Source of the DNA: Cellvibrio sp. UBA7671
GTDB lineage: Bacteria; Pseudomonadota; Gammaproteobacteria; Pseudomonadales; Cellvibrionaceae
Assembly (NCBI GenBank): GCA_002483145.1
Contig: DLHJ01000019.1
Coordinates: 248,001-312,000 of the forward strand
Direction: 5' to 3'
Length of the DNA stretch: 64,000 bases
Shown here: one piece after another, positions 41,951 through 49,488 of the stretch
Layout of the letters: the number at the start of each line of letters is the position of its first letter
How positions within the stretch are numbered: the stretch's first letter is position 1
Notes under the pieces: generated by a model
The model's database searches: none
What the model was told of the DNA's origin: nothing
The model's input: the letters and a program-made list of their open reading frames with translations, nothing else
Translations under genes and position numbers: made by a program

Positions 41951-42921
41951 TGCCGCGCTCCCTGCCCGTCAGGCGCGTTACTGCCAGTGCAATGGACAAA
42001 CACGTCTTCCAGGCTCGGGCGCACGGTGTGTATCTGGCGATTGGCAACTAATTCGGGGTGCACACTGCGCAACCAGGTTTCCGGATCCTCAATCGCTTCT
42101 TTGATCAATACGCGCAGATGCGTTCCCTGTTGCGCGGTAGATACCACTTCCGGCAATTCCCCCAATTGTTGCTTGAGCAAGCGCAGGTTTTCGCCATCGA
42201 TTTCAACCACCCGGGCGCCCAGCTCGCGCATCAATTGCGCGGGTGCACCATCGGCGCGTTTCACTCCGCTCTCCATAATTGCCAAACCGTGGCAGCGTTC
42301 GGCTTCATCCATGTAATGGGTAGAGACCAGAATGGTAGTGCCGCTATCGCAGAGGTCGAACAATTTTTCCCAAAAATCGCGCCGGTTTTCCGGGTCTACG
42401 GCGGAGGTGGGTTCGTCGAGGATCAATAATTCCGGTTGATGTAAGGTCGCGGCCGCGAGTGCCAACCGCTGGCGCTGGCCGCCGCTGAGTGCACCGGCGA
42501 GACGGGTTTTGCGCTCGTTGAGTTGATAGCGACGGAGTTGGCTGTCGATCAACTGTTTTACGCTGCGGCTTTCAAGGTTGTAGATCTGCGCCATAAAGCG
42601 CAGGTTTTCCTGTACGGTTAAATCGTCGTACAGCGAAAACTTTTGCGTCATATAGCCGAGGCGGCGGCGCAGTAATTCCGCTTGTTCGGGAATATCCATT
42701 CCCAATACACGCACGCTGCCCGCACTCGGCGTGAGCAGGCCGGTGATTAAACGCATGCTGGTCGATTTCCCGCAGCCGTTGGGGCCGAGGAAGCCGTAAA
42801 TGGTTTTGTGAGGAATGCGTAAATCCAGCTGGTCTACTGCGACAAAATCGCCAAAGCGACGGGTCATGCCGATGGTTTCTATCGCCCAGTCTTGAGCGCG
42901 CGGTTCTTTTAAATCAATCAT
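41947..42921 (-). CDS. ABC transporter ATP-binding protein
   Basis: 324 residues from the ATG at 42921. Walker A is GPNGCGKST, the signature is LSGGQRQRL, Walker B is LLILDEPTSAVD, and the switch His is in LVSTHYMDEA. The C-terminal extension (about 220-324: VEIDGENLRLLKQQLGELPEV, PSLEDVFVHCTG) is typical of drug-export ATPases of the YbhF/CcmA group. The start overlaps the end of the HlyD gene by 8 bp and the stop overlaps the permease start. There is a single nucleotide-binding domain, unlike RbbA or YbhF, which have two. Confidence 0.93.
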   Translation of the reverse strand: MIDLKEPRAQDWAIETIGMTRRFGDFVAVDQLDLRIPHKTIYGFLGPNGCGKSTSMRLITGLLTPSAGSVRVLGMDIPEQAELLRRRLGYMTQKFSLYDDLTVQENLRFMAQIYNLESRSVKQLIDSQLRRYQLNERKTRLAGALSGGQRQRLALAAATLHQPELLILDEPTSAVDPENRRDFWEKLFDLCDSGTTILVSTHYMDEAERCHGLAIMESGVKRADGAPAQLMRELGARVVEIDGENLRLLKQQLGELPEVVSTAQQGTHLRVLIKEAIEDPETWLRSVHPELVANRQIHTVRPSLEDVFVHCTGSNAPDGQGARQ

Positions 42922-43885
42922 GGGGCAGTTCAACCTGTACCGGCAAACCGCTCGGCAAATTAGCGGCGGATGCGGGCAGTTGCACTTCGGCTAAATACAC
43001 AAGGCGGGCGCGATCGGTGGAGTTAAGTGCGAAGTAGGGCGTAAAGGCCGGGTCTTGTGAAACCCAGCGCAGCTTGCCGGTTTGGGGCTGCTCTAGGCCA
43101 TCAATATGGATCACCAATTCCTGTCCTGCGTTGACTTTCAGGCGATGGGTTTCGGGGACATAAATTCGCGCGTAGGGCGCGTTTTTATCGAGAAGGGTTG
43201 CTACCGCTTCACCGATGCTGGTGCGCTCGCCCAAGTGTTTGGGTAGGTGATCCAATCGTGCGTCGCTGGTGGCACGGATGCTCAATTCGCCCAGATTGTA
43301 TTGCTCCAGCTCCAGTGCAGCTTTGGCGAGCGCAACTTGCGCTTCGGCTTGCTGCAAATCTTCTTCGCGGGTACCGTTGGTAAGTAACAACAGATTCTCG
43401 TGGGATTGATCGAGATTGGCTTGCGCCGAATCGCGTTTAGCGCGGGCACTGTCCAACTCGGCGGCACCGGCTAGTTTTTTGCTCACCAATGTTTCAGCGC
43501 GGGCAAAGGTTTTTTGCGCTTCAACTAACTGCGCTTCTGCGCCTTTTACTTGCGAGCGCGCAGCGGCTATATCTTCCGTCCGCGCGCCGTTTTGCAATTT
43601 GGTGAGATTGGCCTGCGCGCTGGCGAGATTGGCATCGGCCTTGGCGACCAGTGCGTGTTGGCGGCGATCATCCAGCTGCAGCAGTAAATCGCCCGCTTTG
43701 ACATCGCTGCCTTCGGCAATGGGGAGTTGGGTGATAATTTCGGCGGCGGTCGCTTTGAGCACTATGCGGTCGCGCTCTAGGGTGCCGAGCGCGAGGTGAG
43801 CGTTGTTGTCACTGCAGGCTATGAGTTGTGCGGCCAGTGCCAGCAGCAGGCAAAGACGCAAGCTGTAAAACGAAGCTGATTTCAT
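42914..43885 (-). CDS. HlyD-like periplasmic adaptor lipoprotein
   Basis: 323 residues from the ATG at 43885 (AGGGAT upstream). The signal peptide ends in lipobox LIAC (Cys about 24), so the adaptor is lipid-anchored. A split biotinyl-lipoyl-like domain has RIVLKATAAEIITQLPIAEGSDVKAGDLLLQLDD. A long alpha-hairpin follows (about 75-190, heptads such as DSARAKRDSAQANLDQSH, with two TREED/TRTED-like repeats). The rest is a beta-barrel domain ending LPSGLPVQVELPHD. It should bridge the inner-membrane ABC pump to an outer-membrane channel; no TolC gene is nearby. It is the first gene of the three-gene operon. Confidence 0.92.
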   Translation of the reverse strand: MKSASFYSLRLCLLLALAAQLIACSDNNAHLALGTLERDRIVLKATAAEIITQLPIAEGSDVKAGDLLLQLDDRRQHALVAKADANLASAQANLTKLQNGARTEDIAAARSQVKGAEAQLVEAQKTFARAETLVSKKLAGAAELDSARAKRDSAQANLDQSHENLLLLTNGTREEDLQQAEAQVALAKAALELEQYNLGELSIRATSDARLDHLPKHLGERTSIGEAVATLLDKNAPYARIYVPETHRLKVNAGQELVIHIDGLEQPQTGKLRWVSQDPAFTPYFALNSTDRARLVYLAEVQLPASAANLPSGLPVQVELPHD

Positions 43886-44078
43886 AAATAATCCCTGAGC
43901 TATGGATAGCGGAGAGTGTGCCCCCATAGTAATGAGAGTGCCAGATGCCGATTAAACTTTGTTAACCGTTATAGGTGGTTTGGGTGCATCCAGCAAGATA
44001 GAGCTGAGTAAGCTTTTGTGTCAGAATCGCGCCAGTTTTCATTTACCATTCGTCAATTTACCAACTGGGGAAATCTCC

Positions 44079-44492
44079 ATGCTTGCAACCACGCTTACAT
44101 CGCTTAATGGCATTCCACCTTTTCTCGCTTATTTTGCGGTGGCAATTGTATTAGTCCTGATTTTTGTGCGTATTTATACCTGGATGACACCCCATGAGGA
44201 GCTGGCATTAATCCGCGCCAATAATTCTGCGGCAGCACTTGCATTTGGTGGTGCGATTATTGGATTCGCATTGCCGCTGTCCAGTGCGATTACACACTCG
44301 CAGTCACTGCTTGATTGTGCGGTATGGGGCGCAGTTGCCCTGGTTGTACAGATTCTTACTTTTGTTACGTTGCGCGTAGTACTTAAACAATTATCCGAGC
44401 GCATCGACAATGGTGAAATGGCATCCGGTATTTTTGCTGCAACGCTCGCAATTGCCGTGGGTTTAATTAATGCCGCGTGCATGTCCTATTAA
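44079..44492 (+). CDS. DUF350 (YjfL-like) membrane protein
   Basis: 137 residues from the ATG at 44079. Four membrane helices are predicted. The DUF350 signature is seen in TPHEELALIRANNSAAALAFGGAIIGFALPL, with ERIDNGEMASGIFAATLAIAVGLINAACM in the second half. Function is unknown. It heads a three-gene operon with a DUF1190 lipoprotein and an ATP-grasp protein, the same set as yjfL-yjfM-yjfC in enterobacteria. It is transcribed divergently from the export operon, with a 193-bp spacer. Confidence 0.9.
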   Translation: MLATTLTSLNGIPPFLAYFAVAIVLVLIFVRIYTWMTPHEELALIRANNSAAALAFGGAIIGFALPLSSAITHSQSLLDCAVWGAVALVVQILTFVTLRVVLKQLSERIDNGEMASGIFAATLAIAVGLINAACMSY

Positions 44493-44522
44493 TTTATCGA
44501 TAACTGATTGTGGAGTTGAATG

Positions 44523-45104
44523 ATGAAACGCAGTAAAAAAGCCGCATTAGTATTGATGGTACCTGTTGCCACATTGTTGCTTGCCGGTTGTGGCGAAGAG
44601 CGCGAACAGGCGATGGTATTTACCGACCCGAGTGAATGTAGCGCCGCCGCATTAAATAGTGCCGCCCAGTGCGAGGCCGATTACGCGGCTGCACAAGCCT
44701 TGCATCCGCAAGTTGCGCCAAAATATTTAAACAAAGAAGAATGCGAAGTAGATTTTGGTGCGGGCAATTGCGAAACCGCGCCACAGCAAACGACATCGGG
44801 CGGGAGTGTATTTATGCCGATGATGATGGGTTATCTGGCCGGGCAAATGTTGAATCGCGGCGGCAGTAACTTCCAACAGCCCGCTGCTGCCGGTGCAGGA
44901 GCTGGAACTAATGTGCCCACGCAGCCGCTGTACAAATCGCGCGATGACCGCGGCACTTTTCGCACGGCAACCAACGCACCCGTCGCCGGTGGTATTGGCC
45001 CTATCTCGCTGAAACCCTCGCAAGTAAAACCGCAAGTCGGTCAAGTGGTTCGTCGCGGTGGTTTCGGCCAACAAGCGGCTGCGCGCAATAGTTTTGGTGG
45101 TTAA
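44523..45104 (+). CDS. DUF1190 (YgiB/YjfM-like) lipoprotein
   Basis: 193 residues from ATG 44523 (GGAG 7 bp upstream); the adjacent ATG at 44520 is an alternative. The lipobox is LAGC. The mature N-terminus, VFTDPSECSAAALNSAAQCEADYAAA, has paired Cys at family positions, with more Cys in NKEECEVDFGAGNCE. A Met-rich hydrophobic stretch (GSVFMPMMMGYLAGQML) and a Gly/Gln/Pro-rich tail ending RRGGFGQQAAARNSFGG follow. The family accompanies the YgiC/YjfC ATP-grasp proteins. Function is unknown; a role in membrane maintenance has been suggested for some members. Confidence 0.88.
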   Translation: MKRSKKAALVLMVPVATLLLAGCGEEREQAMVFTDPSECSAAALNSAAQCEADYAAAQALHPQVAPKYLNKEECEVDFGAGNCETAPQQTTSGGSVFMPMMMGYLAGQMLNRGGSNFQQPAAAGAGAGTNVPTQPLYKSRDDRGTFRTATNAPVAGGIGPISLKPSQVKPQVGQVVRRGGFGQQAAARNSFGG

Positions 45105-45107
45105 TGG

Positions 45108-46280
45108 ATGAAACGTATCAGTGTTGCCGAGCGCGCTAATTGGCGCGCTTACGCCGAAGAAGTTGGCTTTAATTTCCACACCTTCGACGGTGAACCCTAT
45201 TGGGATGAAACCGCTTACTACCAATTCAGTTTGCAGCAAATTGAAGATGATCTGGAAGCGCCGACCGAAGAATTGCATCAAATGACCATGGATATGGTCG
45301 GCGATATTACCCGCAGTGAAGAAATGCTCACGCTGCTCAATATCCCGCGCGATTTCTGGAGTTATATCTGGAACTCCTGGAATAAAGGCGAGCCGCATTT
45401 GTATGGCCGTTTTGATTTGGTCTACGACGGCACTGGCCCTGCCAAATTACTCGAATTAAATTACGACACCCCTACCTCGTTATTTGAAACCGGATTTTTC
45501 CAGTGGGTGTGGTTGGAAGATCAAATTAAAAACGGTGTATTACCCGAGCGCGCCGATCAATTTAATTCCCTGCACGACAAAATCGAACAAGCCTTTGCAC
45601 AATTAAATTTACCTCAACCATTTTATTTCACCAGCGTACGCGACAATATCGAAGACCGCGGCACGGTCAATTATTTAATGGATATGGCCGCGCAAGCAGG
45701 CGTGAATGTTCGCTATATCGCATTGGAAGATATTGGCGACCTAAATGAACAGTTTGTCGATTTGGATAATCAACCGATAAAAGGTTTATTCAAATTGTAT
45801 CCTTGGGAATTTATGGTGCAGGAGGATTTTGCACGCACGATTACCGCTGCCAATACCCAAATGATCGAGCCAGCGTGGAAGATGCTGTTGTCCAACAAAG
45901 GTATTTTACCGCTGCTCTGGCAACGCTATCCCAATCATCCGAATTTATTGCCCGCATTTTTTGAAACTGCAGCGAGTGAACCACTCGGCGCAGGCTGGGT
46001 ACGCAAACCCTTGTTTTCGCGCGAGGGCGCCAACGTAGATTTAATTACCGCGAGCGGTGAAAAAATTTCTGCAGCAGGTCCTTATGCTGATGGTAATTAT
46101 GTCCGTCAGGCATTGCATGCACTACCAAAATATCGCGATGAATATCGCAACGCCGATACTTACGCGATGCTCGGTAGTTGGATCGTAGGTGATAGCGCAG
46201 CGGGAATTTGTATCCGTGAAGATGAGTCACTTATCACTAAAGATACCTCGCGGTTTTTGCCGCATATTATTTTGGATTGA
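45108..46280 (+). CDS. Glutathionylspermidine synthase-like ATP-grasp protein (YgiC/YjfC family)
   Basis: 390 residues. YgiC/YjfC-type segments: AERANWRAYAEEVGFNFHTFDGEPYWDETAYY, YGRFDLVYDGTGPAKLLELNYDTPTSL, FQWVWLED and KPLFSREGANVDLI, ending VGDSAAGICIREDESLITKDTSRFLPH. It resembles the synthetase half of bifunctional Gsp but lacks the amidase half. E. coli YgiC and YjfC do not make glutathionylspermidine in the tests known to me, so the product is unknown; peptide or polyamine ligation is possible. The ATG is 3 bp after the DUF1190 stop, so the operon is tight. Confidence 0.93.
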   Translation: MKRISVAERANWRAYAEEVGFNFHTFDGEPYWDETAYYQFSLQQIEDDLEAPTEELHQMTMDMVGDITRSEEMLTLLNIPRDFWSYIWNSWNKGEPHLYGRFDLVYDGTGPAKLLELNYDTPTSLFETGFFQWVWLEDQIKNGVLPERADQFNSLHDKIEQAFAQLNLPQPFYFTSVRDNIEDRGTVNYLMDMAAQAGVNVRYIALEDIGDLNEQFVDLDNQPIKGLFKLYPWEFMVQEDFARTITAANTQMIEPAWKMLLSNKGILPLLWQRYPNHPNLLPAFFETAASEPLGAGWVRKPLFSREGANVDLITASGEKISAAGPYADGNYVRQALHALPKYRDEYRNADTYAMLGSWIVGDSAAGICIREDESLITKDTSRFLPHIILD

Positions 46281-46381
46281 TTGGTATCAATTTTCTACGG
46301 TACTTTTCATTACGTTGACTATACTGTTTCGGCCATACCTCGTTTTTGTATTTTATTCTCTTAATTTAACGGACCTTGATT

Positions 46382-46987
46382 ATGAAAAGAATGTTCCTGC
46401 TGTTTTTTTGTTCTGTATTTTTAATGTTACTTGGTTGTTCTCAAATCAAAACCGCGAATGTTGATCCTACCAAAGAATATCAGGAAAACGATGCATTTTT
46501 GTTGGTGAGAGTACACGCCCATAAAACCGGCAATCTCGGTATTTGGAAGGGTGATCTAAACAAGATTGCTCAGCTAGAGCAGAGTAAAGAAGATCAATTA
46601 AGGTTGGTGCCGGTCAAAGTGATTAAAGGCGCTACCATCACTAATTATTACTATGACGAATACGCGGCTAACTTTGAGGGGTTGAGTTTTAATATTGAGC
46701 CCGGTGCAATTAACTATGTTGGTGATGTTCATATAGGGCTTGTCGAAGGTGAGCTAAAGAGCTTTTCTCAGGCTGTAATCGATGGCTGGAATATGGCTTC
46801 ATCCCAGCGTGTTGATACACAAAAGAATAATGTTTATGCAGGAATTGTTATTAAAGATAATGAGCAAGATACTGTGAAAGCAGCAGCAGAACTATTTCCT
46901 GGATTGCTTGAAAAGTACCCAGTGATTAACCAAGTACCGAAAAAGCAACAAGCCACGGCCAGAATGGTGTTTGTTGGCAGGATCTAA
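46382..46987 (+). CDS. Lipoprotein, unknown function
   Basis: 201 residues from ATG 46382; a TTG at 46376 would add two. The lipobox LLGC sets Cys19. Beta-rich mature part: ENDAFLLVRVHAHKTGNLGIW, RLVPVKVIKGATITNYYYDEY, FNIEPGAINYVGDVHIGLVEG. A helical C-terminus follows (DTVKAAAELFPGLLEKYPVINQ). GAINYVGDVHIG is the sort of edge motif found in DUF2846-like envelope lipoproteins, but this is not certain. It stands beside a second lipoprotein 30 bp downstream and is A/T-richer than the genes before it. Confidence 0.68.
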   Translation: MKRMFLLFFCSVFLMLLGCSQIKTANVDPTKEYQENDAFLLVRVHAHKTGNLGIWKGDLNKIAQLEQSKEDQLRLVPVKVIKGATITNYYYDEYAANFEGLSFNIEPGAINYVGDVHIGLVEGELKSFSQAVIDGWNMASSQRVDTQKNNVYAGIVIKDNEQDTVKAAAELFPGLLEKYPVINQVPKKQQATARMVFVGRI

Positions 46988-47017
46988 CCGAAATATAACA
47001 AATGGATGATATTAACA

Positions 47018-47668
47018 ATGAAAAAAGTAGCTTTAATATGTGTGTTGTTTGTTATGGGCTGTTCCTCGGGTGGTGGCGGGATTCAGGAGTATCGTGAGGC
47101 CGCCAGTAAAGGCCGTTCCCAATCTTTGTCTAACAGTGTGGTTCAAGGTGCATCAAGTGCTGCTTTGACGCAGGATCTTAAAGGCGAAATTACTATTGCA
47201 GATCCTATGTTTTTAAATTTGGGTTATGCATCTAATTATGATGTCTATCGAATAAAAATCCCTGCTTCCGGAACATATCATGTAAATGTAAAAGCCTTAT
47301 GTGACTGTTTGGGCTTTAATAAAACACTGATCTTTCCTTCTATCAAGCTTCTTGATGTAAATATGAAGGAGTTAAAAATTGGTGAAGGCAAAATACAAGA
47401 GGGGAAGCAATCAGGCAATTTGCTGAAGGCTAATCTTCCTGCGCATTTGGATGCTGATTGGAAAATAGATGTCGGTGCACCAGGAGAGTATTACCTTGTA
47501 GTCGCACCATACAATAAAAATTTGGAAAAATTGGCTTTAGCTATCAATAGTAATTTTACTACATCAACAGGAGGTTATAATGTGTACGGAACAGTCACCA
47601 ATATACCTCTTGTTGCTCATCCTTACGGAAAATACATCGTCCGTATAGAAAAAAATAGTTTGCTGTAG
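47018..47668 (+). CDS. Lipoprotein, unknown function
   Basis: 216 residues from ATG 47018; an in-frame ATG at 47006 adds four residues. The lipobox FVMGC is followed by a Gly/Ser linker. The body may be a beta sandwich resembling bacterial pre-peptidase C-terminal domains: GEITIADPMFLNLGYASNYDVYRIKIPASGTYHVNV, CDCLG with two Cys, FPSIKLLDVNMKEL and VGAPGEYYLVVAPYN. That fold is often a carbohydrate- or cell-surface-binding add-on; here it is the whole protein. It is A/T-rich like its partner. A hairpin follows about 38 bp after the stop. Confidence 0.68.
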   Translation: MKKVALICVLFVMGCSSGGGGIQEYREAASKGRSQSLSNSVVQGASSAALTQDLKGEITIADPMFLNLGYASNYDVYRIKIPASGTYHVNVKALCDCLGFNKTLIFPSIKLLDVNMKELKIGEGKIQEGKQSGNLLKANLPAHLDADWKIDVGAPGEYYLVVAPYNKNLEKLALAINSNFTTSTGGYNVYGTVTNIPLVAHPYGKYIVRIEKNSLL

Positions 47669-47705
47669 CAATCTAGTCTTAAATGGCTGGGCAAATATAT
47701 TTTTC

Positions 47706-47740
47706 TTTCTCGTTCTCAAGCTCCGCTTGGGAACGAGAAA
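47706..47740. repeat. Perfect-stem dispersed-type hairpin (possible terminator)
   Basis: A 16-bp stem (47706-47721 with 47725-47740) and a TCC loop, with a single T-G wobble. The core (CTCGTTC...GAACGAG) resembles a short hairpin repeat seen in many proteobacterial genomes. T-rich sequence precedes it and A-rich follows, so it could terminate the minus-strand acetyltransferase or act as a repeat. Confidence 0.7.
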
Positions 47741-47753
47741 AATAGAGTGTTTG

Positions 47754-48299
47754 TCAGGATTGTTTTTGTGTGATGATTTTTATCCCTTTGCAGGGATTCC
47801 CTGCCGCAACAACCCCTTCCGGAATATCTTTAGTCACTACACTCCCTGCGCCAATCACTGAGCCTTTCCCAATTGTCACGCCCGCTAAAATAATCGCCCC
47901 ACCGCCAATCCAACAGTCATCGCCAATGGACACTGCTGCACAAAACTCTTTGCCGGTTGCACGTTCAACCGGGTCAAGCGGATGGGTGGTGGCGTAGATT
48001 TGTACATTGGGGCCAAACATAACTCTGTCGCCAATGCGCACCTCGGCGCAATCCAGAATGACGCAGTTGTGGTTGGCATAAAATTTTTCGCCCAGAAAAA
48101 TATTACTACCGTAATCGCAAAAAAAATGGGGTTCTATATAAGCGCTGGATACTTGGCCGAATAGTTGTTGGTAAATCGGTTTGCGCGCTTTGGTTTGGTC
48201 GGCACGCAGTGCATTGAGCTGTTGGCAGAGCAATTTGGCGCGTTTGCGTCCGGTGGCCAATTCGGGTTCAAACGGGTTTACTTCAATAAAGGGATTCAT
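47754..48299 (-). CDS. maa: Maltose O-acetyltransferase-like hexapeptide acetyltransferase
   Basis: 181 residues. The N-terminal Mac domain (RKRAKLLCQQLNAL) is followed by left-handed beta-helix hexapeptide repeats (IFLGEKFYANHNCVILD, VRIGDRVMFGPNVQI, VSIGDDCWIGGGAIILAGVTIGKGSVIGAGSVV). The catalytic His is in YATTHPLDP. It transfers acetyl from acetyl-CoA to a sugar 6-OH; maltose, glucose and galactoside acceptors are known in the family, and the acceptor here is not certain. The C-terminus is shorter than E. coli Maa. It stands alone on the minus strand, between two plus-strand groups. Confidence 0.9.
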   Translation of the reverse strand: MNPFIEVNPFEPELATGRKRAKLLCQQLNALRADQTKARKPIYQQLFGQVSSAYIEPHFFCDYGSNIFLGEKFYANHNCVILDCAEVRIGDRVMFGPNVQIYATTHPLDPVERATGKEFCAAVSIGDDCWIGGGAIILAGVTIGKGSVIGAGSVVTKDIPEGVVAAGNPCKGIKIITQKQS

Positions 48300-48372
48300 G
48301 GATTAGCTCTCGTGCGGAGGATATTTTGGGGTAGAATGCCGTAAAACCCAGTTGCAATCATAGAGCAAGCCC

Positions 48373-48855
48373 ATGAGAACCAATGATATTTTTCGCAAAC
48401 TTACCCAATCTTTACCTTTGGATACCGCACAAATCCAGGCATTGTTTGCGCCATCGGATATAGACCTGAGTGATAAAGACGTTGCGAATCTACTGAAGAC
48501 CGACTACCAATCCGGCTTTGAAGCTATGCCGGAATACATTCTGATTATTTTCCTGAATAATTTGATTGATCAGGAGCGCGGTAAAAAAGCCGATGCTGTT
48601 GCGGAAGTTATTGAGAGACACGCTAAAATTTCCAATAACGATGTGCTGAAAAAATTGCGCATTGCATTTGTATTGCATGAGCAGGATCTGCGCGATGCAC
48701 TCAAGCTGGTAACTATTGAGCTAACCAAATCGGATCTCGCGGCATTGTTCCGCAAAGCCGGGCATGAACATTACAAAGCCTGCGATGATGAATTGGTGCT
48801 GGATTTTATTGAGGGTATTGGAAAACTTCTGCAGCAGAAAAAAGCCGGAGTTTAA
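48373..48855 (+). CDS. yehS: DUF1456 (YehS-like) protein
   Basis: 160 residues in two similar halves of the DUF1456 type. NDIFRKLTQSLPLDTAQIQALF starts the first; NNDVLKKLRIAFVLHEQDLRDALKL starts the second. Each half ends in a short acidic loop (LLKTDYQSGF; LFRKAGHEHYKAC). Cytoplasmic, no membrane segment, unknown function; the repeated helix pairs resemble a small DNA- or protein-binding fold. It is followed after 4 bp by a DUF1415 gene, so the two are cotranscribed. A weak promoter-like A/T stretch lies before it. Confidence 0.87.
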   Translation: MRTNDIFRKLTQSLPLDTAQIQALFAPSDIDLSDKDVANLLKTDYQSGFEAMPEYILIIFLNNLIDQERGKKADAVAEVIERHAKISNNDVLKKLRIAFVLHEQDLRDALKLVTIELTKSDLAALFRKAGHEHYKACDDELVLDFIEGIGKLLQQKKAGV

Positions 48856-48859
48856 TCAG

Positions 48860-49423
48860 ATGAGCGCGCCTGCTGCTGACACGAAGTTTATAGGTGATGT
48901 CGCCCGCTGGTTAAATGAGGTGGTGATAGGGTTAAATCTCTGCCCCTTTTCCGGCAAGCCGACCCGCGAAAATCGCGTGCGCTTTTTTGTCAGCAACGCC
49001 ACTGACGATGAGATGCTCTTGCAGGATTTACAGCAAGAAATGGAATTACTCGACCAAAAACCAGCAAGTGAAATAGAAACGACGTTGGTTATTGTTCCTC
49101 ATCATTTACAAGATTTTTTTGATTACAACCAATTTTTAAATTGGACGAATCAATTACTCAAGCGCAATCGTTGGGTTGGCGTTTATCAACTCGCCACCTT
49201 TCATCCTCAGTATTGTTTTGCTCACGCCGAGCCGGATGATACCGAAAATCTTACCAATCGCGCGCCTTATCCAATCTTGCATATTATTCGTGAAGCCAGC
49301 TTGGAAAAAGCGCTGGAGTATTTTGCAGATGTGGAAGAAATACCAGAAGTGAATAAGACGCGGGTGGAAAGTCTAAGCGCAGAAGAAAAACAGAAGTTGT
49401 TTCCGTATCTTTTTGGGCGCTAG
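48860..49423 (+). CDS. DUF1415 protein
   Basis: 187 residues from the ATG at 48860; the open frame extends further upstream only through the previous gene. Family segments: VARWLNEVVIGLNLCPFSGKPTRENRVRFFV near the N-terminus, TTLVIVPHHLQDFFDYNQFLNW, VYQLATFHPQYCFAHAEPDDTENLTNRAPYP. Two conserved Cys (LCPF and QYCF) and several His give it the look of a metal- or redox-active protein, but no function is known. It ends the small operon with the YehS-like gene. A short GAGCAA/TTGCTC hairpin follows at about 49457-49472. Confidence 0.88.
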   Translation: MSAPAADTKFIGDVARWLNEVVIGLNLCPFSGKPTRENRVRFFVSNATDDEMLLQDLQQEMELLDQKPASEIETTLVIVPHHLQDFFDYNQFLNWTNQLLKRNRWVGVYQLATFHPQYCFAHAEPDDTENLTNRAPYPILHIIREASLEKALEYFADVEEIPEVNKTRVESLSAEEKQKLFPYLFGR

Positions 49424-49488
49424 CTGAATTCTGTGAATATTTCTATCAGCGCAATGAGCAATCCCTTGCTCACTACGTTGATTACGCT

